Assembly (NCBI RefSeq): GCF_017916455.1
Contig: NZ_JAFMSY010000001.1
Coordinates: 913,977-977,976, forward strand
Direction: 5' to 3'
Source of the DNA: Nocardioides xinjiangensis
GTDB taxonomy: Bacteria > Actinomycetota > Actinomycetes > Propionibacteriales > Nocardioidaceae
DNA: 64,000 nt
This document shows positions 54,570-62,568 of the stretch, in pieces. The translations under genes and the position numbers were made by a program. Position 1 is the stretch's first letter, and every line of letters begins with the position of its first letter. The notes below the pieces were generated by a model. The model did not search any database, was not told the origin of the DNA, and worked only from the letters and a program-made list of their open reading frames with translations.

Positions 54570-54941
54570 GTGCCCGTGGACTCACTGCGCGCGCCGTGCC
54601 CGTGCGGCACCGGGGCGGCGTACGACGCGTGCTGCGGACCGTTGCTGGCCAACACCGCGCAGGCCGGCTCGCCCGAGCAGCTCATGCGCTCGCGCTACAC
54701 CGCCTTCGTCACCCAGAACGCCGACCACCTGTTCCGCACCTGGCACCCTCGGACCCGCCCTGACGACGTCAGCCCCGATGCCACCACTTCGTGGACGGGC
54801 CTGCGGATCCTGGCCGCCGCCGGGGACACCGTCGAGTTCGTCGCCACGTGGGAGGGCGGCAGCATGCACGAGGTGAGCCGCTTCGAGCAGCGGGCCGGGC
54901 GGTGGGTGTACGTCGACGGGGACGTCACCCCTCGCGGCTAG
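54570..54941 (+). CDS. YchJ/UPF0225 family protein with SEC-C-type motif
   Basis: The 123-residue protein from GTG 54570 (GTG 54576 is also possible) begins with CPCGTGAAYDACCGPLL, the cysteine-rich zinc motif of YchJ, followed by PEQLMRSRYTAFV and a nuclear-transport-factor-2-like domain (FVATWEGGSMHEVSRFEQRAGRWVYVDG). The biochemical role is unknown. Its 3' end overlaps the convergent YigZ gene by 4 bp. Confidence 0.9.
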   Translation: MPVDSLRAPCPCGTGAAYDACCGPLLANTAQAGSPEQLMRSRYTAFVTQNADHLFRTWHPRTRPDDVSPDATTSWTGLRILAAAGDTVEFVATWEGGSMHEVSRFEQRAGRWVYVDGDVTPRG

Positions 54942-55573
54942 CCCGCCGGGCCGTCCACCCAGCGCTCCCCCACCGCCCGCGGCCGCGACCGGCCCGACGT
55001 GGCGGCAGCGACCACGTCGCCCACCCGCTGGACCTCGTCGGGGGCGGCTGCGAGCACCATCCGCACCCGGGCGTCGTAGGCCACGTCCAGCACGGTGACG
55101 CCGCGCGTGCGCAGCTCGCCCTCGACTCGGCCGGCGTCGGCGTGGTCGAGGTCGACGGCCAGCTCCGTGAGCAGCGAGCGGCGGAGCGTCCCGGCCTCGG
55201 CGAGCCCGGCGCGGACGGCGTCGCCGTAGGCGCGCACCAGCCCTCCGGCGCCCAGCAGCGTGCCGCCGAACCAGCGCGTCACGACCGCCGCCACGTCGCT
55301 GACGCCCGCTCCCCTGAGCACGTCGAGCATCGGCGCGCCGGCGGTGCCGGCGGGCTCGCCGTCGTCGGAGGAGCGCTGCAGCTCGCCGCGCGGGCCCAGG
55401 ACGGCGGCGAAGCAGTGGTGACGGGCCTCCGGGTGCGCGCGGCGAAGCGCGGCGACCACGGCGCGGGCCTCGTCCTCGCCCTCGACGCGTCGCAGCGTGC
55501 ACCGGAAGCGGGAGCCCCGGTCCTCCACCTCGGCGGTGGCCGGTCGCGCGACGGTGAGGTACGTCGTCGTCAC
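54938..55573 (-). CDS. IMPACT/YigZ family protein
   Basis: A 211-residue protein from GTG 55573. RSSDDGEPAGTAGAPMLDVLRG and VVTRWFGGTLLGAGGLVRAYGDAV are the two conserved UPF0029 motifs, and the C-terminal DUF1949-like half follows. Relatives of this family (yeast YIH1, mammalian IMPACT) regulate translation stress responses; the bacterial role is unknown. The start overlaps the YihY stop by 4 bp, so the pair is an operon. Confidence 0.92.
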   Translation of the reverse strand: MTTTYLTVARPATAEVEDRGSRFRCTLRRVEGEDEARAVVAALRRAHPEARHHCFAAVLGPRGELQRSSDDGEPAGTAGAPMLDVLRGAGVSDVAAVVTRWFGGTLLGAGGLVRAYGDAVRAGLAEAGTLRRSLLTELAVDLDHADAGRVEGELRTRGVTVLDVAYDARVRMVLAAAPDEVQRVGDVVAAATSGRSRPRAVGERWVDGPAG

Positions 55574-56601
55574 CCGGGGGTCCCGGGCGCGGGCCGGTCG
55601 GGCTCCGACGCGGCAGGCTCGCGCTCAGCGGGTCCCGGCTCCCACACCACCGACACCTGCTCGAAGCCCTTGTGCCGCTGCATCCGGGCGTACAGCGCGT
55701 ACGCCTCGCGGTCGGCGTCGGTGAGCTCGACGTTGTCGGTGAACGGCGTGAGCAGCGCGCGCGGCCACAGCCGGCGGGCCGCGACGACGTTGATCTCCAT
55801 CGCCAGCACGGCCATCACCGCGCCGATCCACAGGAAGCCGATGAGGCCCAGGACCAGGCCGAAGGTCTTGGTCATCGAGGAGGTGTCGACCAGCACGTTG
55901 TCGACGTAGGCCGCTCCGCCGAGCTGCAGCACCTGCCACATGACCGCCAGGGAGTAGCCACCCGGTGCCGCGCGCCGGAAGGAGTGCTGGCCCGTGGCGG
56001 CGAAGCGGAACAGCAGGGTGAGGCAGGAGCCGACCACGAGGATCGTGAGCACAGGGAGGAACAGCTGGAGCGACTCGCCGAGCACCTCGGTGAACACGTC
56101 GGTCGTGCTGGCCACGGTCGACACGATCGACACGGCGAGCAGCGAGAACCCCGCAGTCACCAGCAGGATCAGCGTCTTGAGGCGCGCGTAGAAGGGGTTC
56201 GGCCGGCTGTTGCGGGGCACCGACCAGGCGACGTGCTGGGTGTTCTGCAGGGCCTGACCGAGGCCCATGGCCCCGTAGAGGGCGGCGATGCCGCCGACCG
56301 CGACACCGGCGACCGATCCCTGCAACCCCTCGGGCCGGCCGAGCTCGTCGCCGATGATCGGGAACTGGGCCAGCGCGGAGTCGAGGATCGCCTCCTGCCA
56401 GTTGGGCTCCCCCCGCAGGATCAGGCCCAGGATGGAGGTGCCGAGCAGCATCAGCGGGAAGATCGCGATGAAGGCGTAGTAGGTCAGCGCCGAGGCGAGG
56501 TAGGGGCCCTGGTCGTCGAAGTACTTGTAGACGACCGCCAGCGGGAATCCCAGGACGGGATGGCGGCGCTGGAACGCGTCCACTGATCCCACGGCTCCCA
56601 C
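55570..56601 (-). CDS. YihY/virulence factor BrkB family membrane protein
   Basis: The 343-residue protein has six or so membrane helices with the family patterns GPYLASALTYYAFIAIFPLMLL, WSVPRNSRPNPFYARLKTL and GLIGFLWIGAVMAVLAMEINV. A charged cytoplasmic tail rich in Pro and Glu ends the protein. Once misnamed RNase BN, the family has no established function. It heads the two-gene unit with yigZ. Confidence 0.9.
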   Translation of the reverse strand: MGAVGSVDAFQRRHPVLGFPLAVVYKYFDDQGPYLASALTYYAFIAIFPLMLLGTSILGLILRGEPNWQEAILDSALAQFPIIGDELGRPEGLQGSVAGVAVGGIAALYGAMGLGQALQNTQHVAWSVPRNSRPNPFYARLKTLILLVTAGFSLLAVSIVSTVASTTDVFTEVLGESLQLFLPVLTILVVGSCLTLLFRFAATGQHSFRRAAPGGYSLAVMWQVLQLGGAAYVDNVLVDTSSMTKTFGLVLGLIGFLWIGAVMAVLAMEINVVAARRLWPRALLTPFTDNVELTDADREAYALYARMQRHKGFEQVSVVWEPGPAEREPAASEPDRPAPGTPG

Positions 56602-56646
56602 GACGGGGAGGCTACCGGGCGCTCCCGCCCCGGCACGGGAGCCTCG

Positions 56647-57426
56647 TCACCACCAGCCGAGGAGCTGCCCGCCGAGGCGCACGACGAACCCGGACACCAC
56701 GACCAGGAAGAAGGCCCGGACGAAGCGGGCTCCGCGCGCCATCGCCAGCCGCGCGCCGAGGTAGCCGCCCGTGACGTTGGCCGCGGCCATCACCAGTGCG
56801 AGGTCCCAGATCACCGCGCCCTGCGGCACGAAGACCACCAGCGCGGCCAGGTTGGTCGCCCAGTTGGCGAGCTTGGCCTTGGCCGAGGCCTCGAGGAAGT
56901 TGTAGCCCAGCACGCCGACGAGGGCGAAGACGAGGAACGAGCCGGTGCCGGGTCCGATCGCTCCGTCGTAGAAGCCGATCGTCACGCCGGTGAGCACGAC
57001 GGCGGTGAGGTGCTGCCCGCCCTGGAAGCGCAGGCTGGTCAGCTCGCCGACGCTCGGCCGGAACCAGACGTAGCCGCCGACGAGCACCAGCACCGCCAGG
57101 ATGATCGGGTCGAACGCGCTGCGCGGGAGCAGCGAGGCCACGAGCGCGCCGCCCGCCGACCCGAGGAACGCCGCGAGCATCAGCGGCAGGAAGGTGCGGG
57201 GATCGGGGCGGATGCGCCGGACGTACGTCGCCGCGCTGATCGACGTGCCGCAGAAGGACGCCAGCTTGTTGGTGGCCGCGATCTGCACCACGGACGCACC
57301 GGGGAGGCCGACGAGCAGGGCGGGCAGCTGCACCAGGCCCCCGCCGCCGACCACGGCGTCCACGAACCCGGCCACCAGCGCCGCGAGGACCAGGAAGACG
57401 ACGACCTCGGCGGAGAGGTCACCCAT
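56647..57426 (-). CDS. TSUP (TauE/SafE) family sulfite/sulfonate exporter-like protein
   Basis: The 259-residue protein has about eight membrane helices and the two TSUP motifs: AALVAGFVDAVVGGGGLVQLPALLVG near 15-40 and GFYDGAIGPGTGSFLVFALVG near 150-170. TSUP proteins move sulfur-containing anions or related organic acids. Here it is the third gene of a unit with cystathionine beta-synthase and a lipoprotein (3 bp gap), so a role in exporting sulfite or another by-product of cysteine metabolism is plausible. Confidence 0.9.
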   Translation of the reverse strand: MGDLSAEVVVFLVLAALVAGFVDAVVGGGGLVQLPALLVGLPGASVVQIAATNKLASFCGTSISAATYVRRIRPDPRTFLPLMLAAFLGSAGGALVASLLPRSAFDPIILAVLVLVGGYVWFRPSVGELTSLRFQGGQHLTAVVLTGVTIGFYDGAIGPGTGSFLVFALVGVLGYNFLEASAKAKLANWATNLAALVVFVPQGAVIWDLALVMAAANVTGGYLGARLAMARGARFVRAFFLVVVSGFVVRLGGQLLGWW

Positions 57427-57429
57427 CGC

Positions 57430-57897
57430 TCAGCCGGAGCCGGTGTCGGCGCCGGAGGCCCCGTCGCGGACGAACTCCCGCACCACCACGGCGTCGTAGT
57501 CGGCGGGCATGGTGGCGCTGAGGCCCGGGCAGACGAGCTGCTGCGACTGGCCCTCGACCATCTCGGCGGCCGAGCAGTTGAGCGTCGCGACGGCGTCGCC
57601 GCCGGAGGAGAACACCATCTGGAAGATCGCGGAGCGCGTCTCGTCGGACTCGTTGGTGATCGTGCCCCTGACCTCCGGCGTGACCACCTGCTCCATGTTC
57701 GCCGAGCGCTCGATGCCGTTGAGCTCCCAGCCCTTGTCGACGACGAAGGCGTTCCACTCGAAGGACTCGCCGACCTCGACCTCGACGGGCTCGGCGCTGG
57801 TGTCGACCTCCTCACCGCCACCGCCACCGCACGCGCCGAGCGTGCCGAGGCAGGCGAGGACGCCGACCGCGCCGGCGAGGCGCCTGACGCGCCTCAC
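57430..57897 (-). CDS. Lipoprotein of the cbs-TSUP operon
   Basis: From GTG 57897 the product is 155 residues with signal peptide RRLAGAVGVLACLGTLGAC, a lipobox LGAC and a Gly/Glu-rich linker. A beta-sandwich-like domain follows (VEVGESFEWNAFVVDKGWEL, RGTITNESDETRSAIFQMVF), like the FxLYD/DUF4352 type. It has two cysteines after the anchor. The GTG overlaps the cbs stop by 4 bp. It may bind an extracellular ligand for the neighbouring transporter, but this is a guess. Confidence 0.72.
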   Translation of the reverse strand: MRRVRRLAGAVGVLACLGTLGACGGGGGEEVDTSAEPVEVEVGESFEWNAFVVDKGWELNGIERSANMEQVVTPEVRGTITNESDETRSAIFQMVFSSGGDAVATLNCSAAEMVEGQSQQLVCPGLSATMPADYDAVVVREFVRDGASGADTGSG

Positions 57898-59288
57898 GAT
57901 GCCGCCACGAAGGTCAGCAGGTCCTGGCGGGTCAGCACGCCGATGGGCTTGCCGTCCTCGTGCACCAGCACCGCGTCGGCCTTCTCCAGCAGCGTCACGG
58001 CGTCGGCCGCGGGCTCCGTCGAGCCGACGGTCGGCAGGGGCGGCGACATGTGGTCCTCGACCGCGTCGTTGAGCCGCGCGGTGCCCGTGTAGAGGGCGTC
58101 GAGCAGGGCGGACACCGACACCGACCCGGCGACCTCGGCGGCCACGATCGGGGGCTCGGCCCGCACGACCGGCATCTGGCTCACGCCGTACTCCTGGAAG
58201 ATGTGGACCGCCTCGGCGATGGTCTCGCCGGGGTGGGTGTGGACGAGGTCGGGCAGCTGGCCGGACTTGCCGCGCAGCACCTCGCCCACGGTGCGGGCGT
58301 CGGCCTGCGCGCCGGTGGCGAAGCCGTACTGGCCGAGCCAGTCGTCGTTGAAGACCTTGGTGAGGTAGCCGCGGCCGGAGTCGGGCAGCAGCACCACGAC
58401 CACGGCGTCCGTGCGCCCCTCGGCAGCGAGCTCGTGCGCGACCTGGCGCGCGGCGAAGGCCGCCATGCCGGCCGAGCCGCCGACCAGCATCGCCTCCTCG
58501 CGCGCGAGGCGGCGGGTGAAGGCGAACGAGTCGGCGTCGGTGACCTCGATGACGCGGTCGGCGACGGTGCGGTCGTAGGTCTCGGGCCAGAAGTCCTCGC
58601 CGACGCCCTCGACCAGGTAGGGGCGTCCCGTGCCGCCGGAGTAGACCGAGCCCGCCGGGTCGGCGCCGATGACCTGCACGTCGGGGTTCTGCTCCTTGAG
58701 GTAGCGCCCCACGCCGCTGATGGTGCCGCCGGTGCCCATGCCGGTCACGAAGTGGGTGATCCGGCCCTCGGTCTGCTCCCAGATCTCCGGGCCCGTGGTC
58801 TCGTAGTGCGAGCGCGGGTTGTGCGGGTTGGAGTACTGGTCGGGCTTCCATGCGCCCGGCTGGGCGGCGAGGCGGTCGCTCACGTTGTAGTAGGAGTCGG
58901 GGTGCTCCGGCGCCACGGCGGTCGGGCACACCACGACCTCGGCGCCGTAGGCCTTGAGCACGTTGCGCTTGTCCTCGCTGACCTTGTCGGGGCAGACGAA
59001 CACGCACCTGTAGCCCTTCTGCTGGGCCACCATCGCCAGGCCGACGCCGGTGTTGCCCGAGGTCGGCTCGACGATCGTGCCACCCGGCTGGAGCTCGCCG
59101 GAGGCCTCGGCCGCCTCGATCATCCGGCTCGCGATCCGGTCCTTCACCGAGCCGCCGGGATTGAGGTACTCCACCTTGGCGAGGACCAGTGGGCCCTCGC
59201 CGGACCCGTCAGGGAGGTCGAGGGTGCGACCCAGCCTGACGAGCGGGGTGTTGCCGATGAGGTCGAGGAGCGAGTTCACGTACTGCAC
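57894..59288 (-). CDS. cbs: Cystathionine beta-synthase with C-terminal CBS pair
   Basis: This 464-residue PLP enzyme has K49 in NPGGSVKDRIA, PTSGNTGVGLAMVA (the SGNTG substrate loop), GMGTGGTISGVGRYLKE and EDFWPETYDR. Two CBS domains follow from about 335 (LPDLVHTHPGETIAEAVHIFQEYGVSQMPVV; VTLLEKADAVLVHEDGKPIGVLTRQDLL). It condenses serine and homocysteine to cystathionine, completing transsulfuration with the MetB-type enzyme at 14.6 kb. O-acetylserine-dependent cysteine synthase is the alternative, but the C-terminal CBS pair favours this call. It matches Rv1077 in mycobacteria. Confidence 0.93.
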   Translation of the reverse strand: MQYVNSLLDLIGNTPLVRLGRTLDLPDGSGEGPLVLAKVEYLNPGGSVKDRIASRMIEAAEASGELQPGGTIVEPTSGNTGVGLAMVAQQKGYRCVFVCPDKVSEDKRNVLKAYGAEVVVCPTAVAPEHPDSYYNVSDRLAAQPGAWKPDQYSNPHNPRSHYETTGPEIWEQTEGRITHFVTGMGTGGTISGVGRYLKEQNPDVQVIGADPAGSVYSGGTGRPYLVEGVGEDFWPETYDRTVADRVIEVTDADSFAFTRRLAREEAMLVGGSAGMAAFAARQVAHELAAEGRTDAVVVVLLPDSGRGYLTKVFNDDWLGQYGFATGAQADARTVGEVLRGKSGQLPDLVHTHPGETIAEAVHIFQEYGVSQMPVVRAEPPIVAAEVAGSVSVSALLDALYTGTARLNDAVEDHMSPPLPTVGSTEPAADAVTLLEKADAVLVHEDGKPIGVLTRQDLLTFVAAS

Positions 59289-59328
59289 CCCATCAATCTA
59301 CCGACCCACCGATCCGTAGCATGAGGCC

Positions 59329-60354
59329 GTGGGGGCAACAGGAGCAGCACGCAAGCTGGCATCGGCCGCCGCCCTCGGCGGGGGCGGCCTCTCGGTGCTC
59401 GGCGCCGGGCTCTACGGGGTGCTGGTCGCCGAGGCGAAGATCGCCCGCAAGGTGATCGGCACGACGAGCGCCGTACCGCCCGACGCGACGGGCTGGTACG
59501 GGCGCGGACGCCCCGCGCCGGCGATCAGGATCGCGCTGCTCGGCGACTCGAGCGCCGCCGGCTACGGGGTCGACCGCGTCGAGGAGACCCCCGGCGCGCA
59601 TCTCGCCACCGGCATGGCGGCACAGGCGGACCGGCGCGTGCACCTGCGGTCGTTCGCGGTCGTCGGCGCCCAGTCCAGCGCGCTGGCCCAGCAGGTCGAC
59701 GCCGCCCTCGGCACCCACCCCGACCTCGCCGTCGTCCTCATCGGCGCCAACGACGTGACGCACACCGTGCTGCCCTCGGCGTCGGTGCGCCACCTCGCCG
59801 AGGGCGTACGCCGGCTGCGCGAGGCGGGCGTCGAGGTCGTGGTCGGCACCTGTCCCGACCTCGGCACGATCCGGCCGATCCCCCCGCCGCTCAAGCAGGT
59901 GGCGCGTGAGTGGTCGCGCCGGCTGGCCGCCGCGCAGACCATCACCGTGGTGGAGAACGGCGGCCGATCGGTCTCCCTCGGCGACGTCCTCGGCCCCGAG
60001 TTCGACGCCGCGCCGGCCGTGCTGTTCGGCCCCGACCGGTTCCACCCGTCGGCCGACGGCTACAAGCAGCTGGCGGCGGTGCTCGTCCCGTCCTGCCTGG
60101 CCGCCCTCGACCTGCTCCCCGAGGACGAGGCGCTGCCGGAGCCGCGACGCCGCGAGGGCATCCTGCCGGTCGCGGCCGCCGCCGTGCGCGCGGCTCGCAC
60201 GCCCGGCACCGAGGTCGACGGCACCGAGGTCGCCGGCAACCAGCGCGGCCTGCGCGGCCGCTGGGTCGAGCTGCGCCACCGCCGGCGCCGCCCCTCCACG
60301 GCCGCGGAGTCGCCGGACGAGCACGAGGAGGCGCCGGTCGCGGTGCCGGAGTAG
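59329..60354 (+). CDS. SGNH/GDSL esterase, membrane-anchored or exported
   Basis: The 341-residue protein from GTG 59329 has a hydrophobic N-terminal segment (AAALGGGGLSVLGAGLYGVLVAE), then the GDSL block RIALLGDSSAAGYGVD with catalytic Ser, LVVVLIGANDVTH-like block III (here AVVLIGANDVTH), and DRFHPSADGYKQLA with the Asp-x-x-His pair. All SGNH residues are present. It resembles Rv1075c, a secreted GDSL esterase next to cbs in mycobacteria. The Pro/Arg/Glu C-terminal tail is disordered. Confidence 0.88.
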   Translation: MGATGAARKLASAAALGGGGLSVLGAGLYGVLVAEAKIARKVIGTTSAVPPDATGWYGRGRPAPAIRIALLGDSSAAGYGVDRVEETPGAHLATGMAAQADRRVHLRSFAVVGAQSSALAQQVDAALGTHPDLAVVLIGANDVTHTVLPSASVRHLAEGVRRLREAGVEVVVGTCPDLGTIRPIPPPLKQVAREWSRRLAAAQTITVVENGGRSVSLGDVLGPEFDAAPAVLFGPDRFHPSADGYKQLAAVLVPSCLAALDLLPEDEALPEPRRREGILPVAAAAVRAARTPGTEVDGTEVAGNQRGLRGRWVELRHRRRRPSTAAESPDEHEEAPVAVPE

Positions 60355-60373
60355 GGGGTCGGTGCTTGTTTCG

Positions 60374-60397
60374 AATCCCCCGCTTAAGCGGGGGATT
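60374..60397. terminator. Perfect 24-bp palindrome, terminator-like
   Basis: Ten-base arms (AATCCCCCGC and its complement) flank TTAA, 20 bp beyond the GDSL esterase stop. A second hairpin follows directly. Besides termination, it could bind a dimeric regulator, but no promoter is nearby. Confidence 0.6.
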
Positions 60398-60398
60398 G

Positions 60399-60434
60399 CG
60401 AACTTCGGGGGGCATGCAGACCCCCGGAAGTTCG
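60399..60434. terminator. Second hairpin of a tandem pair
   Basis: Arms beginning CGAACTTC and ending GGAAGTTCG pair with one bulge around a short loop containing GCATGC. It sits 1 bp after the preceding palindrome; together the two can form a longer cruciform-like structure. Confidence 0.6.
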
Positions 60435-60560
60435 GACAAGCCCCGGGAAGTCCGCCTCGGGCGCCGCCGCGGCCCGGGCCCCGGCCGGACGCCGACGCGG
60501 GCGCCTCGTCGGCCGCGCGTCGTACGCCGTACGCCGTCCGGCCCCGGCGCGCGAAACGAC

Positions 60561-60595
60561 GTCGGCCCGCCCGAGCTGAGCTCGAGCGGGCCGAC
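60561..60595 (-). terminator. Hairpin terminator of the Bax-inhibitor-1 gene
   Basis: GTCGGCCCGC (60561-60570) pairs with GCGGGCCGAC (60586-60595), and the inner CCGAGCT/AGCTCG extends the stem with one mismatch. It lies 19 bp beyond the stop of the minus-strand gene. Confidence 0.7.
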
Positions 60596-60613
60596 GATCA
60601 GTGGTTCAGCGGG

Positions 60614-61480
60614 TCACTCGCTGCGCAGGATCGCCAGGATCCGCAGCAGGTTGGTGTAGATCCACACCAGGCTGACGGTCAGGCCGAAGGCGGCCCGCCA
60701 CGACTCGCGCTCCGGGAGACCGGCGGCGACGCCGTTCTCGACGAAGTCGAAGTCGAGGATCAGCATGAGGACACCCAGCACGAGACCGGCGAGGGCGAAC
60801 ACGAAGCCGAGGCCGCCCATGCCGTAGAGGCCGGTGTTGATGCCGAAGAAGCTCAGCACCAGCGACAGCAGTCCCAGGCCCACCATGCCGAACATGGCGG
60901 CCACGACACCGCGTCGGAACTTGTCGCCGACCCGGATGTTGAGGAACTTGTACGCGGCGAGCGTGCCCACGAGGGCACCGAAGGTACCGATCACCGCGCT
61001 CGTCACGACGCCCTCGAACTGGGCCTCGAACACCTTGCTGACAGCCCCCAGCGCGACGCCCTCGGCGGCGGCGAACGCCAGCACCAGCGCCGGGCTGATG
61101 ACCCGCTTGAAGGAGTTCACCAGCGAGAGGAGGAAGGCCGCTCCCGCGCCCAGGCCGGCCAGCGTGAGTGCACGGGACGCAGCGGCGTTCGCCTCGGCGT
61201 CGGTGCCGGTGAAGTCGCCGATCCACCACCAGGTGACGATGGCAGTCGCGAAGATGACGGCGACGGAGATCGCCGTCTTCTGGATGACCGAGTCGACCGT
61301 CATCCGCCCCTGGTCCACCTGGCCGGGGGTGCCGGTGCCCCAGGTCGACGGGTCGCTCGAGCCGTCACCGTAGCCGGGGTAGGCCGCGCCGCCAGCGGCG
61401 TACGTCTGGTTCCCGTAGGCGTTCGACGAGGCCCGGTTGAACTCCTCGGAACGGTTGAAAACAGGATTGTTGCTTCTCAT
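60614..61480 (-). CDS. Bax inhibitor-1/YccA family membrane protein
   Basis: The 288-residue protein has a soluble N-terminus with NQTYAAGGAAYPGYG, then about seven membrane helices. The family signature segments are VISPALVLAFAAAEGVALGAVSKVFE and LILDFDFVENGVAAGLPERESWRAAFGLTVSLVWIYTNLLRIL. Members are calcium-leak channels or membrane protease modulators. A large Ala-rich upstream region holds the promoter. It is monocistronic. Confidence 0.93.
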   Translation of the reverse strand: MRSNNPVFNRSEEFNRASSNAYGNQTYAAGGAAYPGYGDGSSDPSTWGTGTPGQVDQGRMTVDSVIQKTAISVAVIFATAIVTWWWIGDFTGTDAEANAAASRALTLAGLGAGAAFLLSLVNSFKRVISPALVLAFAAAEGVALGAVSKVFEAQFEGVVTSAVIGTFGALVGTLAAYKFLNIRVGDKFRRGVVAAMFGMVGLGLLSLVLSFFGINTGLYGMGGLGFVFALAGLVLGVLMLILDFDFVENGVAAGLPERESWRAAFGLTVSLVWIYTNLLRILAILRSE

Positions 61481-61559
61481 GGTCTCTCCTTGGAGGCCAC
61501 CTCCGGAGCTTCCGGAGGGTGCGACGCCGTCGCGGTGACGGCGCCTGTCGTGTCACTCC

Positions 61560-61586
61560 ACTGTAGCCGGGGTGACATCTGTTCAA
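61560..61586 (-). promoter_or_regulatory. Candidate promoter of the Bax-inhibitor-1 gene
   Basis: On the minus strand TTGAAC (61581-61586) and TACAGT (61560-61565) are good -35 and -10 hexamers, but the 15-base spacer is short. Transcription would leave a leader of about 75 bases with a GC-rich hairpin (GGCGCC-type arms near 61523-61545) before the GGAGAGACC ribosome site. Confidence 0.35.
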
Positions 61587-61692
61587 ACGCGCGTGGAGGG
61601 GATGCTGTTCCCGTCACAGCAACTTCGCAGGTTGCGCGCATCCGCAGGTCCCCCGCGGGTACCGCGCCGGTTAGACCTGAGGAGGCGAGGCG

Positions 61693-61845
61693 ATGAGCAC
61701 CCACCCGAACGACCCCGACAAGGGACCGGAGGGCGAGGACGCGACCGGGCAGGAGCAGGACCCGGTCGGCGTGGAGATCGGCATCACCGACGGCGAGGGC
61801 AGCACCTTCGAGCCCGAGGAGGACCCCGAGGCCCAGGGCACCTGA
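61693..61845 (+). CDS. Small acidic protein (50 residues)
   Basis: ATG 61693 follows GGAGGCGAGGCG. The peptide is extremely acidic (DDPDKGPEGEDATGQ-like start, ending EPEEDPEAQGT), with VGVEIGITDGEG in the centre and no hydrophobic core. Codon bias matches the genome, and the strong ribosome site supports translation. It could be a disordered regulator; no family is known. Confidence 0.55.
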   Translation: MSTHPNDPDKGPEGEDATGQEQDPVGVEIGITDGEGSTFEPEEDPEAQGT

Positions 61846-61900
61846 GCCCTGCGGCCATCACCCAGCGGGCGGCGGCGGGCGCCTCCGCTGGACGACGCGG

Positions 61901-61974
61901 TGCCCCGGCTGGGGTTCGAACCCAGACTGTGCGGTTTTTAAGACCGCTTCCTCTACCGGTTGGGATACCGGGGC
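61901..61974 (-). tRNA. tRNA with anticodon TAA (Leu) and short variable loop
   Basis: The minus strand folds as a complete cloverleaf: acceptor GCCCCGG/CCGGGGC, a D arm with TCCC and AACCGGTAGAGGA, anticodon stem GCGGT/ACCGC with loop CTTAAAA (anticodon TAA, reading TTA), variable loop ACAGT, and T arm CTGGG-TTCGAAC-CCCAG. The discriminator is A and the 3' CCA is not fully encoded. Leucine tRNAs usually have a long variable arm; this one has five bases, giving 74 in total. The D stem has a C-A apposition at 13-22. Identity by anticodon is leucine; real charging is uncertain. Confidence 0.85.
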
Positions 61975-61999
61975 GGGTCCCTGACGGCCGCGAGCGGCG

Positions 62000-62557
62000 T
62001 CAGAGGTAGGTCTTGCGAGCGTAGACGGCGTGCGCGCCGGCCGCCCGGTCGAGGAAGAGCAGGCCGTCGCAGTGGTCGATCTCGTGCTGCAGGGCCCGCG
62101 CCTCGAACGCCTCGGCCTCGAGCTCGACGTCCTCCCCGGTGCCGGGCAGCTGGCCGCGTACGACGATCCGACTCGGCCGCTTGACGTCACCGGTGAAGTC
62201 GGGGACCGACATGCAGCCCTCGCGGGCCTTCTCGTTGCGGCTGCCCGAGACGACCTCGGCGTTGCACAGCACGAACGTCCCGTGGTGGTCGCGGGTCTTG
62301 GGGTGCGCGGAGACGTCGACGCAGAAGACCTTCGCCCCCACGCCGACCTGAGGTGCGGCGAGCCCGACGCAGCCGGGCGAGACGCGCATGGTGGCGACGA
62401 GGTCCGCAGCGAGGCGCACGACGTCCGGCGACGTCGGGTCAACGGTGTCGCCGACCGTCGACAGCACGGGCGCGGGCGCGCGTACGACCTCGCGCAGCGT
62501 CCCGGCCACGCCGAGGTCGGACTCGGTCCACTCCAGGACCCGGGTGTTCACGGTCAT
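62000..62557 (-). CDS. def: Peptide deformylase
   Basis: The 185-residue protein from ATG 62557 has the three PDF motifs: GCVGLAAPQVG (62-72), EGCMS with metal ligand C115, and QHEIDH with ligands H158 and H162 and catalytic E159. It removes the formyl group from nascent proteins at the ribosome. EGCMS in place of EGCLS, and the Asp/Val-rich extension, are acceptable family variants. It lies 11 bp beyond the ACT-domain gene, so the two are probably co-transcribed. Confidence 0.94.
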   Translation of the reverse strand: MTVNTRVLEWTESDLGVAGTLREVVRAPAPVLSTVGDTVDPTSPDVVRLAADLVATMRVSPGCVGLAAPQVGVGAKVFCVDVSAHPKTRDHHGTFVLCNAEVVSGSRNEKAREGCMSVPDFTGDVKRPSRIVVRGQLPGTGEDVELEAEAFEARALQHEIDHCDGLLFLDRAAGAHAVYARKTYL

Positions 62558-62568
62558 CGGCCGGGTGC

